From assembly GCF_003814005.1 (NCBI RefSeq), contig NZ_CP033898.1:434001-498000 (forward strand): a stretch of 64,000 bases of DNA. The letters run 5' to 3'. A program made the translations under genes and the position numbers. Source of the stretch: Corynebacterium pseudopelargi. Lineage in GTDB: Bacteria > Actinomycetota > Actinomycetes > Mycobacteriales > Mycobacteriaceae. Positions within the stretch are counted from its first letter, which is position 1. Each line of letters starts with the position of its first letter. This document shows positions 20,672 through 29,537 of the stretch, in pieces. Under the pieces are notes generated by a model. It ran no database searches and was not told the origin of the DNA. It worked only from the letters and a program-made list of their open reading frames with translations.

Positions 20672-23233
20672 GTGTCATCCCAATCAGCCATGTGGCGCGT
20701 GGGATGGCGCTCGGTGATGGCCCACAAGGTGCGCTTCGGGCTCACTGTCATCGCGGTGGTGCTCGGCACCGCCTTCGTGGCCGGATCCCTGATGTTTACC
20801 AGCGCGCTGAGTGCCACTTTTGATCAGGCTTTAAACAAGGCGTTTTATAACATCGACGCCGTGGTCAAGGGCAACCAACAGCCCATTTCCAGAGAAGATC
20901 TGGACCGAACAAGGGCGCTGCCTGAAGTATCCACCGTCTTTGTTCACGACACCACCTCGGTGGTGATTGCCAAAGCTGGGGAAGATAGCCCGCTGCCAAC
21001 CGGCGGCATGCAAACCTCGGTGGGGGTGTGGTACGAAGCCGCCCCCAATAGCGATGAGGCAGTGGTAGATACCGTCACGCTTCAAAGTGGTGCAGCCCCT
21101 GAAGGCGAAAACCAGGTGGCGATCCCTGCATCCCAACAGGCCATGCTTGGCCTCGATGTGGGCGATGAGCTCATTGCCGTCAGTGCCAACGGGCAATTCA
21201 CCTACACCATTAGCGGCACCTATAGCGATGAAGGCGTAGGCGAACCCGGCATTAAGTTGCTCATGGCAGAACCGGCTTATCTAGACCGTTATGATGCCGG
21301 CGGAATCTCTACGCTGCTGGTTCGAAGCGATGCGCTTTCAGATGTCGCTACCGTGGATTTGCTCAAGCAGAATTTCCCTGGGCTTGATGTGCGCACCGGC
21401 ACGCAGTTTGCAGATGACGTGACCGGCAGCTTCAAAGAATCCATGGCCTTCGTTACCTACTTTCTGGTCGCCTTCGGGTTGATTGCACTGGTTGTAGGCA
21501 CCTTTATCATCGCCAATACCTTCTCCATGCTCGTAGCCCAGCGCACCAAGGAATTTGCGCTCCTGCGCGCTTTAGGCATTTCACGCGGGCAACTGCGCCG
21601 CTCGGTCACCTTCGAGGCAATCATCGTTGGCATCAGCGGCTCGATCCTCGGTGTACTCGGCGGCATTGGATTAGTGGCGGGAATCCGCGCGTTAATGAGC
21701 GCTTTTGGCGTGGAACTTTCCGGGATGGGCTTTGGCGTGACCCCTCGTTCGGTGATCGTGCCCCTGGTGCTCGGTGTGCTCGTCACGGTGATTTCTGCCT
21801 GGGCTCCGGCTAGGAGAGCCTCCGCGGTACATCCAGTTGAGGCCATGCGCCAAGGCAGTGGCGCCAATGAGCGCCTGCATAAGCGCACCATCGGCGGTGC
21901 AGTGCTGCTAGTTGTGGGCATTGCCTTTGCCCTCGCCGGTGTTGTGTTGGATCAAGAGCCCACCAAAACCAGGGCCATCCTGGTGGGCATTGGTGCTTTT
22001 GCTTTGATCGTTGGTGTGTTCTTTGCTTCGGCTGCGGCATCCATCCCCTTGGTTGGTGGCATTGGCAAAGTGGTCGGTGCTCCCTTCGGTTCGGTGGGGC
22101 GTTTGGCGCAAACCAATGCGCGTAGGACTCCCAAGCGCACCGCCACCACCGCCTTTGCGCTTACCTTGGGCGTGGCGTTGGTAACGCTGATTTCAATGTT
22201 TTCTGCCACCTTGGATAACAGCATCCGGGATCTTTCAGAAAACGAGATCAAGGTCGATTACATTCTGATGGGCCCAGGTACTGGCGAATTGCCGCTGCCG
22301 GAGGATGCCATCGAGAAGGTCAAGGAGGTCCCCGGTGTAGCGGACGTCAGCGAGCTGTCCTATGCATTGGCCACCCTGGAAGAGCCACCGGCGCAGCCGA
22401 TGATGCAAGGGCCCACTGGCTTCCTATCCACCATGGATGGCAATCCGGCTGAGGTGTATGTGATGGACGGCATCGAGGGCGATACGGACTTAAGCCAGCC
22501 AAACCGAATGGTGGCAAGCGAGGAAGTGGCTAAGCAGCGCAATTGGCAGATCGGCCAGCGTGTGCCGCTCTTTAATGGCAATGGTGTGCCCATTGGCGAT
22601 GTGGAGCTGAGTGGCACGTTTGCCACCTCGAAGGTGGCAAGCCCGATTACTGTTTCGCAGTCCACGTTTAACGACAAATTTGCCACCACAGCGGTGGTAG
22701 CCATGTTTGTCAATGGTGATGGAAGCCTGAGTAAGGAAGAGCTGCGCCAGCGGCTCGAAGAAGCTGTTGCCGGATCGCTGTATGTGCGGGTGCAAACCCC
22801 TGAAGAGTTTGCTGATCAGCAAGCGGGGATGGTGAAAAACATCATGAACATCCTCTATGGTCTGCTTGGTCTTGCGGTGATCATCGCCGTGATCGGCATT
22901 ATTAATACCTTGGCGCTCAACGTGATTGAGCGTCGCCAAGAAATCGGCATGCTGCGCGCGGTGGGTATGCATAAGCGCCAGCTCAGGGGCATGATTACGC
23001 TCGAATCGGTCCAAATCGCCCTCTATGGTGCCCTTCTTGGTGTAGGCCTTGGTGTTGGCATCGGTGCAGCCTTTTTAAAGGTGCTGGCAAGCCAAGGCCT
23101 TGATGCGCTGACTATCCCAGTCACCCAGATTCTTTGGGTGCTCTTCGGTGCGGCAATCGTCGGAGTGATCGCTGCGCTTTGGCCGGCGCAGCGCGCAGCC
23201 AGCACACCGCCCTTAGAGGCGATGGTGGATTAA
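20672..23233 (+). CDS. FtsX-family ABC transporter permease
   Basis: This 853-residue integral membrane protein begins with GTG immediately after the TAA of the ATPase gene. It has an N-terminal helix (VRFGLTVIAVVLGTAFVAGSL), a large extracellular MacB-PCD-like domain, a three-helix FtsX domain at about residues 260-390 with AQRTKEFALLRALGISRGQLRRS, two further helices, a second extracellular domain and a final FtsX domain with ERRQEIGMLRAVGMHKRQLRGM. This ten-helix duplicated form is common in actinobacteria. Its gene overlaps the convergent crcB by 4 bases. Confidence 0.92.
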   Translation: MSSQSAMWRVGWRSVMAHKVRFGLTVIAVVLGTAFVAGSLMFTSALSATFDQALNKAFYNIDAVVKGNQQPISREDLDRTRALPEVSTVFVHDTTSVVIAKAGEDSPLPTGGMQTSVGVWYEAAPNSDEAVVDTVTLQSGAAPEGENQVAIPASQQAMLGLDVGDELIAVSANGQFTYTISGTYSDEGVGEPGIKLLMAEPAYLDRYDAGGISTLLVRSDALSDVATVDLLKQNFPGLDVRTGTQFADDVTGSFKESMAFVTYFLVAFGLIALVVGTFIIANTFSMLVAQRTKEFALLRALGISRGQLRRSVTFEAIIVGISGSILGVLGGIGLVAGIRALMSAFGVELSGMGFGVTPRSVIVPLVLGVLVTVISAWAPARRASAVHPVEAMRQGSGANERLHKRTIGGAVLLVVGIAFALAGVVLDQEPTKTRAILVGIGAFALIVGVFFASAAASIPLVGGIGKVVGAPFGSVGRLAQTNARRTPKRTATTAFALTLGVALVTLISMFSATLDNSIRDLSENEIKVDYILMGPGTGELPLPEDAIEKVKEVPGVADVSELSYALATLEEPPAQPMMQGPTGFLSTMDGNPAEVYVMDGIEGDTDLSQPNRMVASEEVAKQRNWQIGQRVPLFNGNGVPIGDVELSGTFATSKVASPITVSQSTFNDKFATTAVVAMFVNGDGSLSKEELRQRLEEAVAGSLYVRVQTPEEFADQQAGMVKNIMNILYGLLGLAVIIAVIGIINTLALNVIERRQEIGMLRAVGMHKRQLRGMITLESVQIALYGALLGVGLGVGIGAAFLKVLASQGLDALTIPVTQILWVLFGAAIVGVIAALWPAQRAASTPPLEAMVD

Positions 23234-23577
23234 AGCACCCACGCCCCAATCGCGCCGCCTGCCCACAACGCCAAGGCTCCTGCTAGGAGGTTGAGCACCA
23301 GGGTCAAGGCGGCGCTGGCGTGTTTGGCTGCTTGGATCAAGCCTCCCAGCTCTTTGGCCAAGGTAGACCAGGTGGAAAAGGCGCCGGCAACGCCAGTGGC
23401 TAAAAATAAGCCCCAGAAACCATCGATGCCAATAGCCAGGCACGCCCCGAGTAGCGCACAGGCCAAGGTATTGGCGGCCAAGGTGCCGCGAACAGGACCA
23501 AGCAGGCTCAATGCCCAGCGCAACAACCCGCCGAGGGCTCCGCCAAGGGCGATGGCCAAAACACTCAGCGCGCTCAT
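23230..23577 (-). CDS. crcB: CrcB-family fluoride channel (second of pair)
   Basis: This 115-residue, four-helix protein begins MSALSVLAIALGGALGGLLRW. The Fluc hallmarks are present: GGxxGxxxRW at the N-terminus, N in AANTLACALLG, and GVAGAFSTWSTL with the channel-lining Phe/Ser/Thr. The ATG overlaps the stop codon of the upstream crcB as ATGA, so translation is probably coupled. Paired CrcB proteins form heterodimeric antiparallel fluoride exporters in many Gram-positive bacteria. Confidence 0.88.
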   Translation of the reverse strand: MSALSVLAIALGGALGGLLRWALSLLGPVRGTLAANTLACALLGACLAIGIDGFWGLFLATGVAGAFSTWSTLAKELGGLIQAAKHASAALTLVLNLLAGALALWAGGAIGAWVL

Positions 23578-23897
23578 GTTCTTTGCCTCAATGCGGATCC
23601 CATAAGCCATGCGCACACGCACCCCGCGGTGGTGCCTGCAAGATAGAAACCGGCAACAAAAGGTGAGTCGGTGCTGGTGAGTAGCGCGGTGAACGTCGAA
23701 AAGCTAGTAAAGCCACCAAGGAATCCGGTGCCAAGCCATGCTGGTGGGGCGAGTCTGCCCATGAGGAAGCTGCCAAGGACGTTAATAAAGGCCAAGGTCC
23801 ACAGGCCGGGCAGCACAAAGAGCAATTCTGCGCGCAAAACCGATCCGCATGCCGCGCCAAGGGCAATGCCCAGTGCCGGCGAGTTAAGAATGCGCAT
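23574..23897 (-). CDS. crcB: CrcB-family fluoride channel (first of pair)
   Basis: A 107-residue, four-helix protein with GAACGSVLRAELL (G-x-x-x-R), INVLGSFLMGRL with the conserved Asn-x-x-Gly-x-Phe, and GFLGGFTSFSTFT with the phenylalanine-box and Thr/Ser track. It is followed with ATGA overlap by a second CrcB gene. No fluoride riboswitch is recognised in the 168 bases upstream and no ribosome binding site, so it may be leaderless. It carries one sense-strand 12-mer (23694-23705). Confidence 0.88.
   Translation of the reverse strand: MRILNSPALGIALGAACGSVLRAELLFVLPGLWTLAFINVLGSFLMGRLAPPAWLGTGFLGGFTSFSTFTALLTSTDSPFVAGFYLAGTTAGCVCAWLMGSALRQRT
23694..23705 (-). repeat. 12-mer AGCTTTTCGACG, copy 5 (inside crcB)
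   Basis: Exact copy on the coding strand; here read in a different codon phase (Ser-Phe-Ser-Thr) from the LFD-coding copies. Confidence 0.5.
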
Positions 23898-24065
23898 GCT
23901 TAATCATTCTAGAGCCGATGTGGCCAAACTTATGGTTGGGTTGGGTGCTCAAAGCCATGCAAGAAAAGCCAAAAGCGGGAAAGATGGGGAAGTGATCGCA
24001 GACGTTGGTGCGTCCGGTTGCTCATCTTCAATACGACCAACCGGTGCCACACATAAGGAGCAGAC

Positions 24066-25727
24066 ATGGCACATCCCCGCGCAGGTCAAGTGGCCCAGCC
24101 CGAAGATTTGATTGACATTGCCGAGCTGGTAACCGCCTACTACACCCGTATTCCCGATCCAGAAAACCCTGATCAGCAGGTAGCTTTCGGCACATCCGGG
24201 CACCGAGGTTCCTCTTTGGATACTGCTTTTAATGAGCAGCACATCCTGGCCACCACCCAGGCCATCGTGGATTATCGCCTCAAGCACAACATTGGCGGCC
24301 CGATCTTTATTGGCCGCGACCCGCACGCCTTGAGCGAGCCTGCGATGATCTCGGCCCTTGAGGTGCTGCTGGCTAATGATCTTGAAGTGCTTGTCGATGA
24401 CCGCGGTCGCTATACCCCAACCCCTGCGGTATCCCACGCCATTTTGCAGCACAATGCCGCGCTTTCTGGGGGTGTGACGGGCAGTGATCCCAAGCGCGCC
24501 GATGGCATCGTGATTACCCCTTCGCACAACCCGCCGCGCGATGGTGGCTTCAAATACAACCCGCCCAATGGTGGGCCGGCAGATACCGACGCCACCGATT
24601 GGATTGCACAGCGTGCCAATGAGCTGCTGCGTGGCGGGCTCAATGGGGTCAAGCGCAGCAGTGTCAGTGGTGTGCTCGATCCGCGCACCCGCAAGTACAA
24701 CTACCTGGATAGCTATATTGCGGATCTGCCCAATGTGGTTGATATCGAGGCCATTAAGCAGGCCGGGCTTTCTATTGGTGCCGATCCTATGGGTGGTGCA
24801 TCGGTGGATTATTGGGGTGCTATCGGAGAGAAATTTGGCCTCGACCTGGCGGTGGTGAATCCGCTGGTTGATGCCACTTGGCGTTTTATGACGTTGGATA
24901 CCGACGGAAAGATCCGCATGGATTGCTCCTCGGCGCATTCCATGGCCTCGCTGGTGCATAATCGCGATCGCTACGACATCGCCACCGGCAATGATGCCGA
25001 CGCTGATCGCCACGGCATTGTTACTCCCGATGCTGGGCTGATGAATCCCAATCACTATCTTGCTGTGGCCATCGAGTACCTGTTTGCCCACCGTCCGGGC
25101 TGGGGTGAGCACACGGCAGTGGGCAAGACCTTGGTGTCTTCTTCCATGATTGATCGCGTGGTGGACAATCTTGGGCGAAAGCTGGTCGAGGTTCCCGTGG
25201 GATTTAAGTGGTTTGTTCCTGGGCTTATCGACGGTTCCATTGGCTTCGGTGGCGAAGAATCCGCCGGCGCCTCCTTCCTTCGCCACAATGGCCAGGTGTG
25301 GTCCACTGATAAAGACGGCATCATCTTGGATCTGCTTGCCTCGGAAATTACCGCCGTGACCGGCAAGACGCCTTCGCAGCGCTATGCGGAATTGGCCGAA
25401 GAATATGGAGCACCCGCCTATGCGCGCACCGATGCAGAGGCCAACCGTGAGCAAAAGGCAATCTTGAAGGCGCTCTCGCCGGATCAGGTCAGTGCTACGG
25501 AATTGGCTGGTGAGAAGATCACCGCGAAGCTGACTAAGGCGCCGGGTAATGGTGCTCCCATTGGTGGTTTGAAGGTCACCACCGAAAACGCCTGGTTTGC
25601 TGCTCGCCCCTCGGGCACTGAGGATAAGTACAAGATTTATGCCGAATCCTTCCGTGGCGAGGAGCACCTCAAGCAGGTGCAAGAAGCAGCACAGAACCTT
25701 GTATCTGAGGTGCTTGGCCAAAGCTAG
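24066..25727 (+). CDS. pgm: phosphoglucomutase (alpha-D-glucose-specific)
   Basis: This 553-residue cytosolic enzyme interconverts glucose 1- and 6-phosphate, linking glycolysis with trehalose, glycogen and cell-wall sugar synthesis. It has the N-terminal [10 protein letters not shown], the phosphoserine at S153 in [11 protein letters not shown], the metal loop [10 protein letters not shown], the sugar loop [11 protein letters not shown] and the C-terminal phosphate-binding [16 protein letters not shown]. The length matches E. coli Pgm-type enzymes. A CATAAGGAGCAGAC ribosome binding site precedes the ATG. Confidence 0.96.
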   Translation: MAHPRAGQVAQPEDLIDIAELVTAYYTRIPDPENPDQQVAFGTSGHRGSSLDTAFNEQHILATTQAIVDYRLKHNIGGPIFIGRDPHALSEPAMISALEVLLANDLEVLVDDRGRYTPTPAVSHAILQHNAALSGGVTGSDPKRADGIVITPSHNPPRDGGFKYNPPNGGPADTDATDWIAQRANELLRGGLNGVKRSSVSGVLDPRTRKYNYLDSYIADLPNVVDIEAIKQAGLSIGADPMGGASVDYWGAIGEKFGLDLAVVNPLVDATWRFMTLDTDGKIRMDCSSAHSMASLVHNRDRYDIATGNDADADRHGIVTPDAGLMNPNHYLAVAIEYLFAHRPGWGEHTAVGKTLVSSSMIDRVVDNLGRKLVEVPVGFKWFVPGLIDGSIGFGGEESAGASFLRHNGQVWSTDKDGIILDLLASEITAVTGKTPSQRYAELAEEYGAPAYARTDAEANREQKAILKALSPDQVSATELAGEKITAKLTKAPGNGAPIGGLKVTTENAWFAARPSGTEDKYKIYAESFRGEEHLKQVQEAAQNLVSEVLGQS

Positions 25728-25849
25728 CTGGAAATTTTGGCTCGTCTGCCCGCTTGAGCCGCACGGTATCGTTGCGGTTTGAAGCGGGCAGAGTTTTGGC
25801 GCCAGCAGCTATTGTGGTTAGATCAACAAATTGAGGAAAGGAGGATCGA

Positions 25850-26335
25850 GTGGCAGCAACATCAAGCCACGCCGATAACAAAGGGCGTGCGCCTGCTGCT
25901 CAGTGGATCCTTGAGGCACTGAGCTTTATCTCGCGTTTTGGCCTGGCCTTTATCTGGCTCTTTGCGGGCTTTGAAAAAGCCACCGACCCGGTTGGCACGC
26001 AGCAATCCATCGAAGGCTACGACATTTTCAGCCCCACCTGGGCTCAATGGATTGCCCAAGTAATTGGCCCGCTTGAAATTGCCGGTGGCGTGTTGCTGCT
26101 GCTTGGTATCTTCCTTAGGCAAGCAGGCAAGCTTTCTGCCGTGGTGCTGGTGCTCTTTATTGTGGGCATCTCCCAGGCTTGGGCCAGGGGCTTGAGCATT
26201 GATTGCGGCTGCTTCGGCGCTTCGGCCACCGGGCACATGGATTATTTTTGGACGATCCTGCGCGACCTCCTCTTTATTGCTATGTCGATGATCTGCGTGC
26301 TTCGGCCTTATCGACGTTTCGCGCTGTACACATAA
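25850..26335 (+). CDS. MauE/DoxX-family membrane protein
   Basis: This 161-residue protein with four hydrophobic helices starts at GTG behind GAAAGGAGGATCGAG. The helix-1 signature GLAFIWLFAGFEKATDP and the later IDCGCFG motif are those of MauE-like DoxX relatives, in which the Cys pair is thought to pass electrons to or from a periplasmic thiol protein. The following gene encodes an exported thioredoxin-fold protein with CPHC, which fits such a partnership. Confidence 0.85.
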   Translation: MAATSSHADNKGRAPAAQWILEALSFISRFGLAFIWLFAGFEKATDPVGTQQSIEGYDIFSPTWAQWIAQVIGPLEIAGGVLLLLGIFLRQAGKLSAVVLVLFIVGISQAWARGLSIDCGCFGASATGHMDYFWTILRDLLFIAMSMICVLRPYRRFALYT

Positions 26336-26406
26336 GCTGCCTTTCACCCCGTTTGCGCACGGGTTAAAATGGGCGGGACATTCCGAGGAAAGAAGAGCAC
26401 TTACCT

Positions 26407-27147
26407 GTGAGTAATAAGAACAAGATTCAGAATCCGAACGAAAAGTCCAAGAGCTTCCTTTGGGCGCTCGTGGCACTGATCGTTGTGGTGGTGGCCGTGG
26501 TTGGCTACATCGTGATGCAAGGCCGCGCCAATAGCAAGAATGAATTTGCTGATCACCCGGTCCAGGACGTGGCATTCAACGTGGCAGTGGATAACAACGC
26601 CATCACCTTGAAGTCTGATAAGGCAGGCAAGGACGCCAAGGTAGTCGATATCTACGAGGACTACTCCTGCCCCCACTGCGGTGATCTCGCCATCGAAACT
26701 GACGAGGAAACCCGCAAGCTTCTCGACGAAGGCAAGGTCATCTTGAACATCCGCGACCTGAACTTCCTCGATGATAAAAACGGTGCCGATGGTGAGCCCG
26801 CCACCGACGGCAACTCCACCCTCGCTGGCGCTTCCGCACTTGCCATCGCCCAAGACGGCGACGCCAAGACCTACTGGGCATACCGCGACCTGCTGTACAA
26901 GGAGCAGGGCAGCATCTACAACAAGTGGAACGCTGATGACTTTGCCGATGCCGCCGCTCAAATCGGTGCCTCCGAAGACGCAGTAGCAAAGATCCGCGAC
27001 TACGCCCTGCGCGAAGAACTCGTTGAGCACGCAGCCGCTAACGCCAAGGAGCTCGAGAGCAAGCTGGACAAGGTTTCCTCCCCGCAGGTGTTTGTTGATG
27101 GCAAGCACATCGAGGGCAACCCTGCAGAATGGGTCAATAACGTTTAA
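26407..27147 (+). CDS. membrane-anchored DsbA-like thioredoxin-domain protein
   Basis: This 246-residue protein starts with GTG at 26407. Residues about 17-38 (FLWALVALIVVVVAVVGYIVM) are an uncleaved signal anchor. The domain behind it carries the redox motif CPHC in YEDYSCPHCGDLA and ends with the cis-Pro-like SPQVFVDGKHIEG, the fold of DsbA/DSBA-like oxidoreductases of actinobacteria. It probably oxidises or isomerises disulfides in exported proteins. The adjacent MauE-like protein may re-oxidise or reduce it; they are 71 bases apart on one strand. Confidence 0.88.
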   Translation: MSNKNKIQNPNEKSKSFLWALVALIVVVVAVVGYIVMQGRANSKNEFADHPVQDVAFNVAVDNNAITLKSDKAGKDAKVVDIYEDYSCPHCGDLAIETDEETRKLLDEGKVILNIRDLNFLDDKNGADGEPATDGNSTLAGASALAIAQDGDAKTYWAYRDLLYKEQGSIYNKWNADDFADAAAQIGASEDAVAKIRDYALREELVEHAAANAKELESKLDKVSSPQVFVDGKHIEGNPAEWVNNV

Positions 27148-27222
27148 GCAATTTCCATGCCCTCACCAGTGGTTTTGTACATTGGTGGGGGCATGCGTAT
27201 GATGTTGCAAGTGCACAAGCAC

Positions 27223-27295
27223 GGGGCTATGGCGCAGCTGGTAGCGCACCACACTGGCAGTGTGGGGGTCACGGGTTCGAATCCCGTTAGCTCCA
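27223..27295 (+). tRNA. tRNA-Ala (anticodon GGC)
   Basis: 73 nt; acceptor GGGGCTA/TAGCTCC, anticodon arm CCACA-CTGGCAG-TGTGG reading GGC, T-arm ACGGGTTCGAATCCCGT, discriminator A. Confidence 0.95.
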
Positions 27296-27301
27296 CAGAA
27301 T

Positions 27302-27339
27302 AAAACCCCTGTTCCTTAGAAAGGAGCAGGGGTTTTCTT
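27302..27339 (+). terminator. terminator of tRNA-Ala
   Basis: AAAACCCCTG pairs with CAGGGGTTTT (one G-T pair) with an additional inner stem TCCTT/AAGGA, followed by CTTT. Confidence 0.85.
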
Positions 27340-27689
27340 TGTTTTCACCTTTAGCCAGCGTGCGTGGCTTGTAGGCGAGAGCAGGGGAGAGGGCGGGGGA
27401 AGGTAGGGGTTGCGGCTCGGGCGGGGAGTCTTAGGGGGCTAGACGGTTGAAGGTGTGTGCGGGCTTTGCTGCTGGCTTGCGTGGGTAGCGGCGTGTGGCC
27501 AAGCGCCTTCTTCAGGTGATGCCGTGGTCTGCTCTTTATGGCCACGTTGGGGGGGGACGGATAACAATTAATAGCCTTAAGAGTTAGGCAGGGCTAAGCT
27601 AATAATGAACGCCATTCAGTTTAAGGGAAGGCGATACCCCTTCGCTATGGCGCACCGGAATGGCAGGCTTCGGATGAGAGTGAAGGCGC
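27340..27689 (+). promoter_or_regulatory. upstream region of the ABC transporter operon with a DtxR-like box
   Basis: 350 bases without a gene. The first 200 are G-rich and unassigned. At 27584-27602, TTAGGCAGGGCTAAGCTAA agrees with the DtxR/IdeR operator TTAGGTTAGSCTAACCTAA at 15 of 19 positions. It lies 87 bases before the ABC gene start, in promoter position. Iron-dependent repression is inferred. Confidence 0.6.
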
Positions 27690-29537
27690 ATGAGCAGCGA
27701 CACCATACAAAGCACCACAAGTACCGGCAGCATGAGCCCCGACACAACCTATGACGAGCGCGACGTGATCAGTAGCCGGGAAAAAGATAAGGCGGGAAGA
27801 AAAGCCTTCCAAAGACTCATACGTCCAATCTCCTTAGCGCTGACCATCGCAAGGATCCTGGCCTTCATCTCCGCTGTGCTCAGCGTCGGACCCTATATCG
27901 CCCTGGTGTGGTTGGCTGAGGCCTTGCTCGGCCAAGGAGGAGCTCAGGGCAGTAATGAAGGCGAAGTGAAATCGGCGCTCACGCTGCTGATCGGGCTGTT
28001 CCTTGCCCGGCTGGTGGTGTATCTGGTGGCCTTAACGGTTTCGCATTTTGCAGACGTGAAATTGCGGCACCTGTTGCAACGCCAGATCGCCCAGCGCCTC
28101 TCACAAGCCCCGCTCTCGTGGTTTTCGCGCACCAATTCCGGTCAGGTGCGAAAGGCAGTCCAAGACGACACCGCAGAAATTCACGCGGTGGTTGCACACG
28201 CTCCGGTCGATAGCACCGTGGCCATCGTGAGTCCTTTGGCGCTGTTGGCCTATGTGTTTTATCTCAACTTGATGCTGGGGATACTCGCCATCATCACGCT
28301 TCCGGTGTACCTCGGCCTCATGGCCTTCACTATGAGGGGCATGGGCGAGAAAACCGCGGAGATGGATACCCGTCTCGGCCACGTTTCGGCCACCATGGTG
28401 GAGTTTGTCACGGGCATTTCGGTGGTCAAAGCCTTTGGCCAAACCGGTCAGGCACACGCCAGGTACGATCGCGCCACCAAAGACTTTCACAAGTTTTATC
28501 TTGCTTGGTGTGGCCCGATGCTGCGGATCTCTGCGATGTCGTATGTCGCCATTTCCACCTCGGTGCTCGTGTTGGTCAATCTCGGACTAGGCTCACTGCT
28601 GATTCGCAGCGGCCATGCCCAAGCCACAGACCTCATCCCCACCACCATCGTCGCCTTAGCCATCCCGCAGGCTTTCGAAACCTTGGCCAACATGGCGTGG
28701 TCGCTGCAAATTGCTGGCAGCGCGGCACTTCGTGTTCAAAACATTTTGAATATCCCCCAAATCTCTCAGGACGCAGCCAGTGCTGATGCCCTCCCCGAAG
28801 GCATCAAGGGACAATCCGTGGACTTTGAGGATGTGAGTTATAGCTACGGCGCCCATAAGGCCATCGATCACGTCTCGTTGCACCTAGAAGCCGGTACCAC
28901 CACAGCCCTGATCGGGCCTTCCGGTTCAGGCAAGACAACACTGGCAACGCTATTAGCCCGGTTTAGCGACCCGGATGAAGGATGCATCCGCATCGGGGGA
29001 GTGGACTTGCGTCATTGGCCGGCAGAAAAGCTGTATCGGCACGTGGGTTTCGTGCTGCAAGATCCACAGATCCTGAGTCTTTCTATCCGCGACAATGTTG
29101 CGCTTGGCAAAGAGGACGCCAGCGATGAAGAAATTTGGCAGGCACTCGAAAGCGCCCAGGTAGCCGAAGAGATTCGGGCATTGGAGCACGGACTCGACAC
29201 GATCTATGGCGTCGACACGCACCTATCGGGTGGCCAATGTCAACGACTCGCCATCGCCAGGGCGCTGCTGTTGAACACCCCGGTGCTGATCTTGGATGAG
29301 GCAACTGCCTTTGCCGATCCCGAATCCGAAGCACAGATTCAGCAGGCCTTAAGCGCCCTAGTCCATAACCCCCAGCACCCCAAGACAGTGCTGGTGATTG
29401 CGCACCGTCCGGCCTCAGTTCGGCACGTCGATCAAGTGGTGATCATGGAAAACGGCAAGATCAGCGCCCAGGGCACACCACAAGAAGTCAGTGAACAACC
29501 GCTCTACATGGCTCTTTGGGAAGGAAGCGCACGATGA
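27690..29537 (+). CDS. ABC transporter, fused permease–ATPase (YbtP/IrtA-like half)
   Basis: This 615-residue half-transporter has about 50 hydrophilic N-terminal residues, six membrane helices (residues about 50-330) and a nucleotide-binding domain with Walker A GPSGSGKTT, signature LSGGQCQRLAIARAL and Walker B VLILDEATAFADPESE. The ATAFADP variant, in place of ATSALDP, is typical of YbtPQ/IrtAB siderophore importers, which have an exporter fold but import. It lacks the FAD-binding siderophore-reductase domain of mycobacterial IrtA. The stop overlaps the next gene as ATGA. With the upstream DtxR-like box this suggests iron-siderophore uptake, but no siderophore genes are in the window. Confidence 0.82.
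   Translation: MSSDTIQSTTSTGSMSPDTTYDERDVISSREKDKAGRKAFQRLIRPISLALTIARILAFISAVLSVGPYIALVWLAEALLGQGGAQGSNEGEVKSALTLLIGLFLARLVVYLVALTVSHFADVKLRHLLQRQIAQRLSQAPLSWFSRTNSGQVRKAVQDDTAEIHAVVAHAPVDSTVAIVSPLALLAYVFYLNLMLGILAIITLPVYLGLMAFTMRGMGEKTAEMDTRLGHVSATMVEFVTGISVVKAFGQTGQAHARYDRATKDFHKFYLAWCGPMLRISAMSYVAISTSVLVLVNLGLGSLLIRSGHAQATDLIPTTIVALAIPQAFETLANMAWSLQIAGSAALRVQNILNIPQISQDAASADALPEGIKGQSVDFEDVSYSYGAHKAIDHVSLHLEAGTTTALIGPSGSGKTTLATLLARFSDPDEGCIRIGGVDLRHWPAEKLYRHVGFVLQDPQILSLSIRDNVALGKEDASDEEIWQALESAQVAEEIRALEHGLDTIYGVDTHLSGGQCQRLAIARALLLNTPVLILDEATAFADPESEAQIQQALSALVHNPQHPKTVLVIAHRPASVRHVDQVVIMENGKISAQGTPQEVSEQPLYMALWEGSAR

Noticed and set aside
23898..24065. Fluoride riboswitch upstream of crcB
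   Set aside because: Looked for on the minus strand; no GGCGATG...CCGCC-type core seen.
23949..25721. 590-codon open frame on the minus strand opposite pgm
   Set aside because: It mirrors the GC-rich third positions of pgm, has no family features and no start signal; pgm on the other strand is certain.
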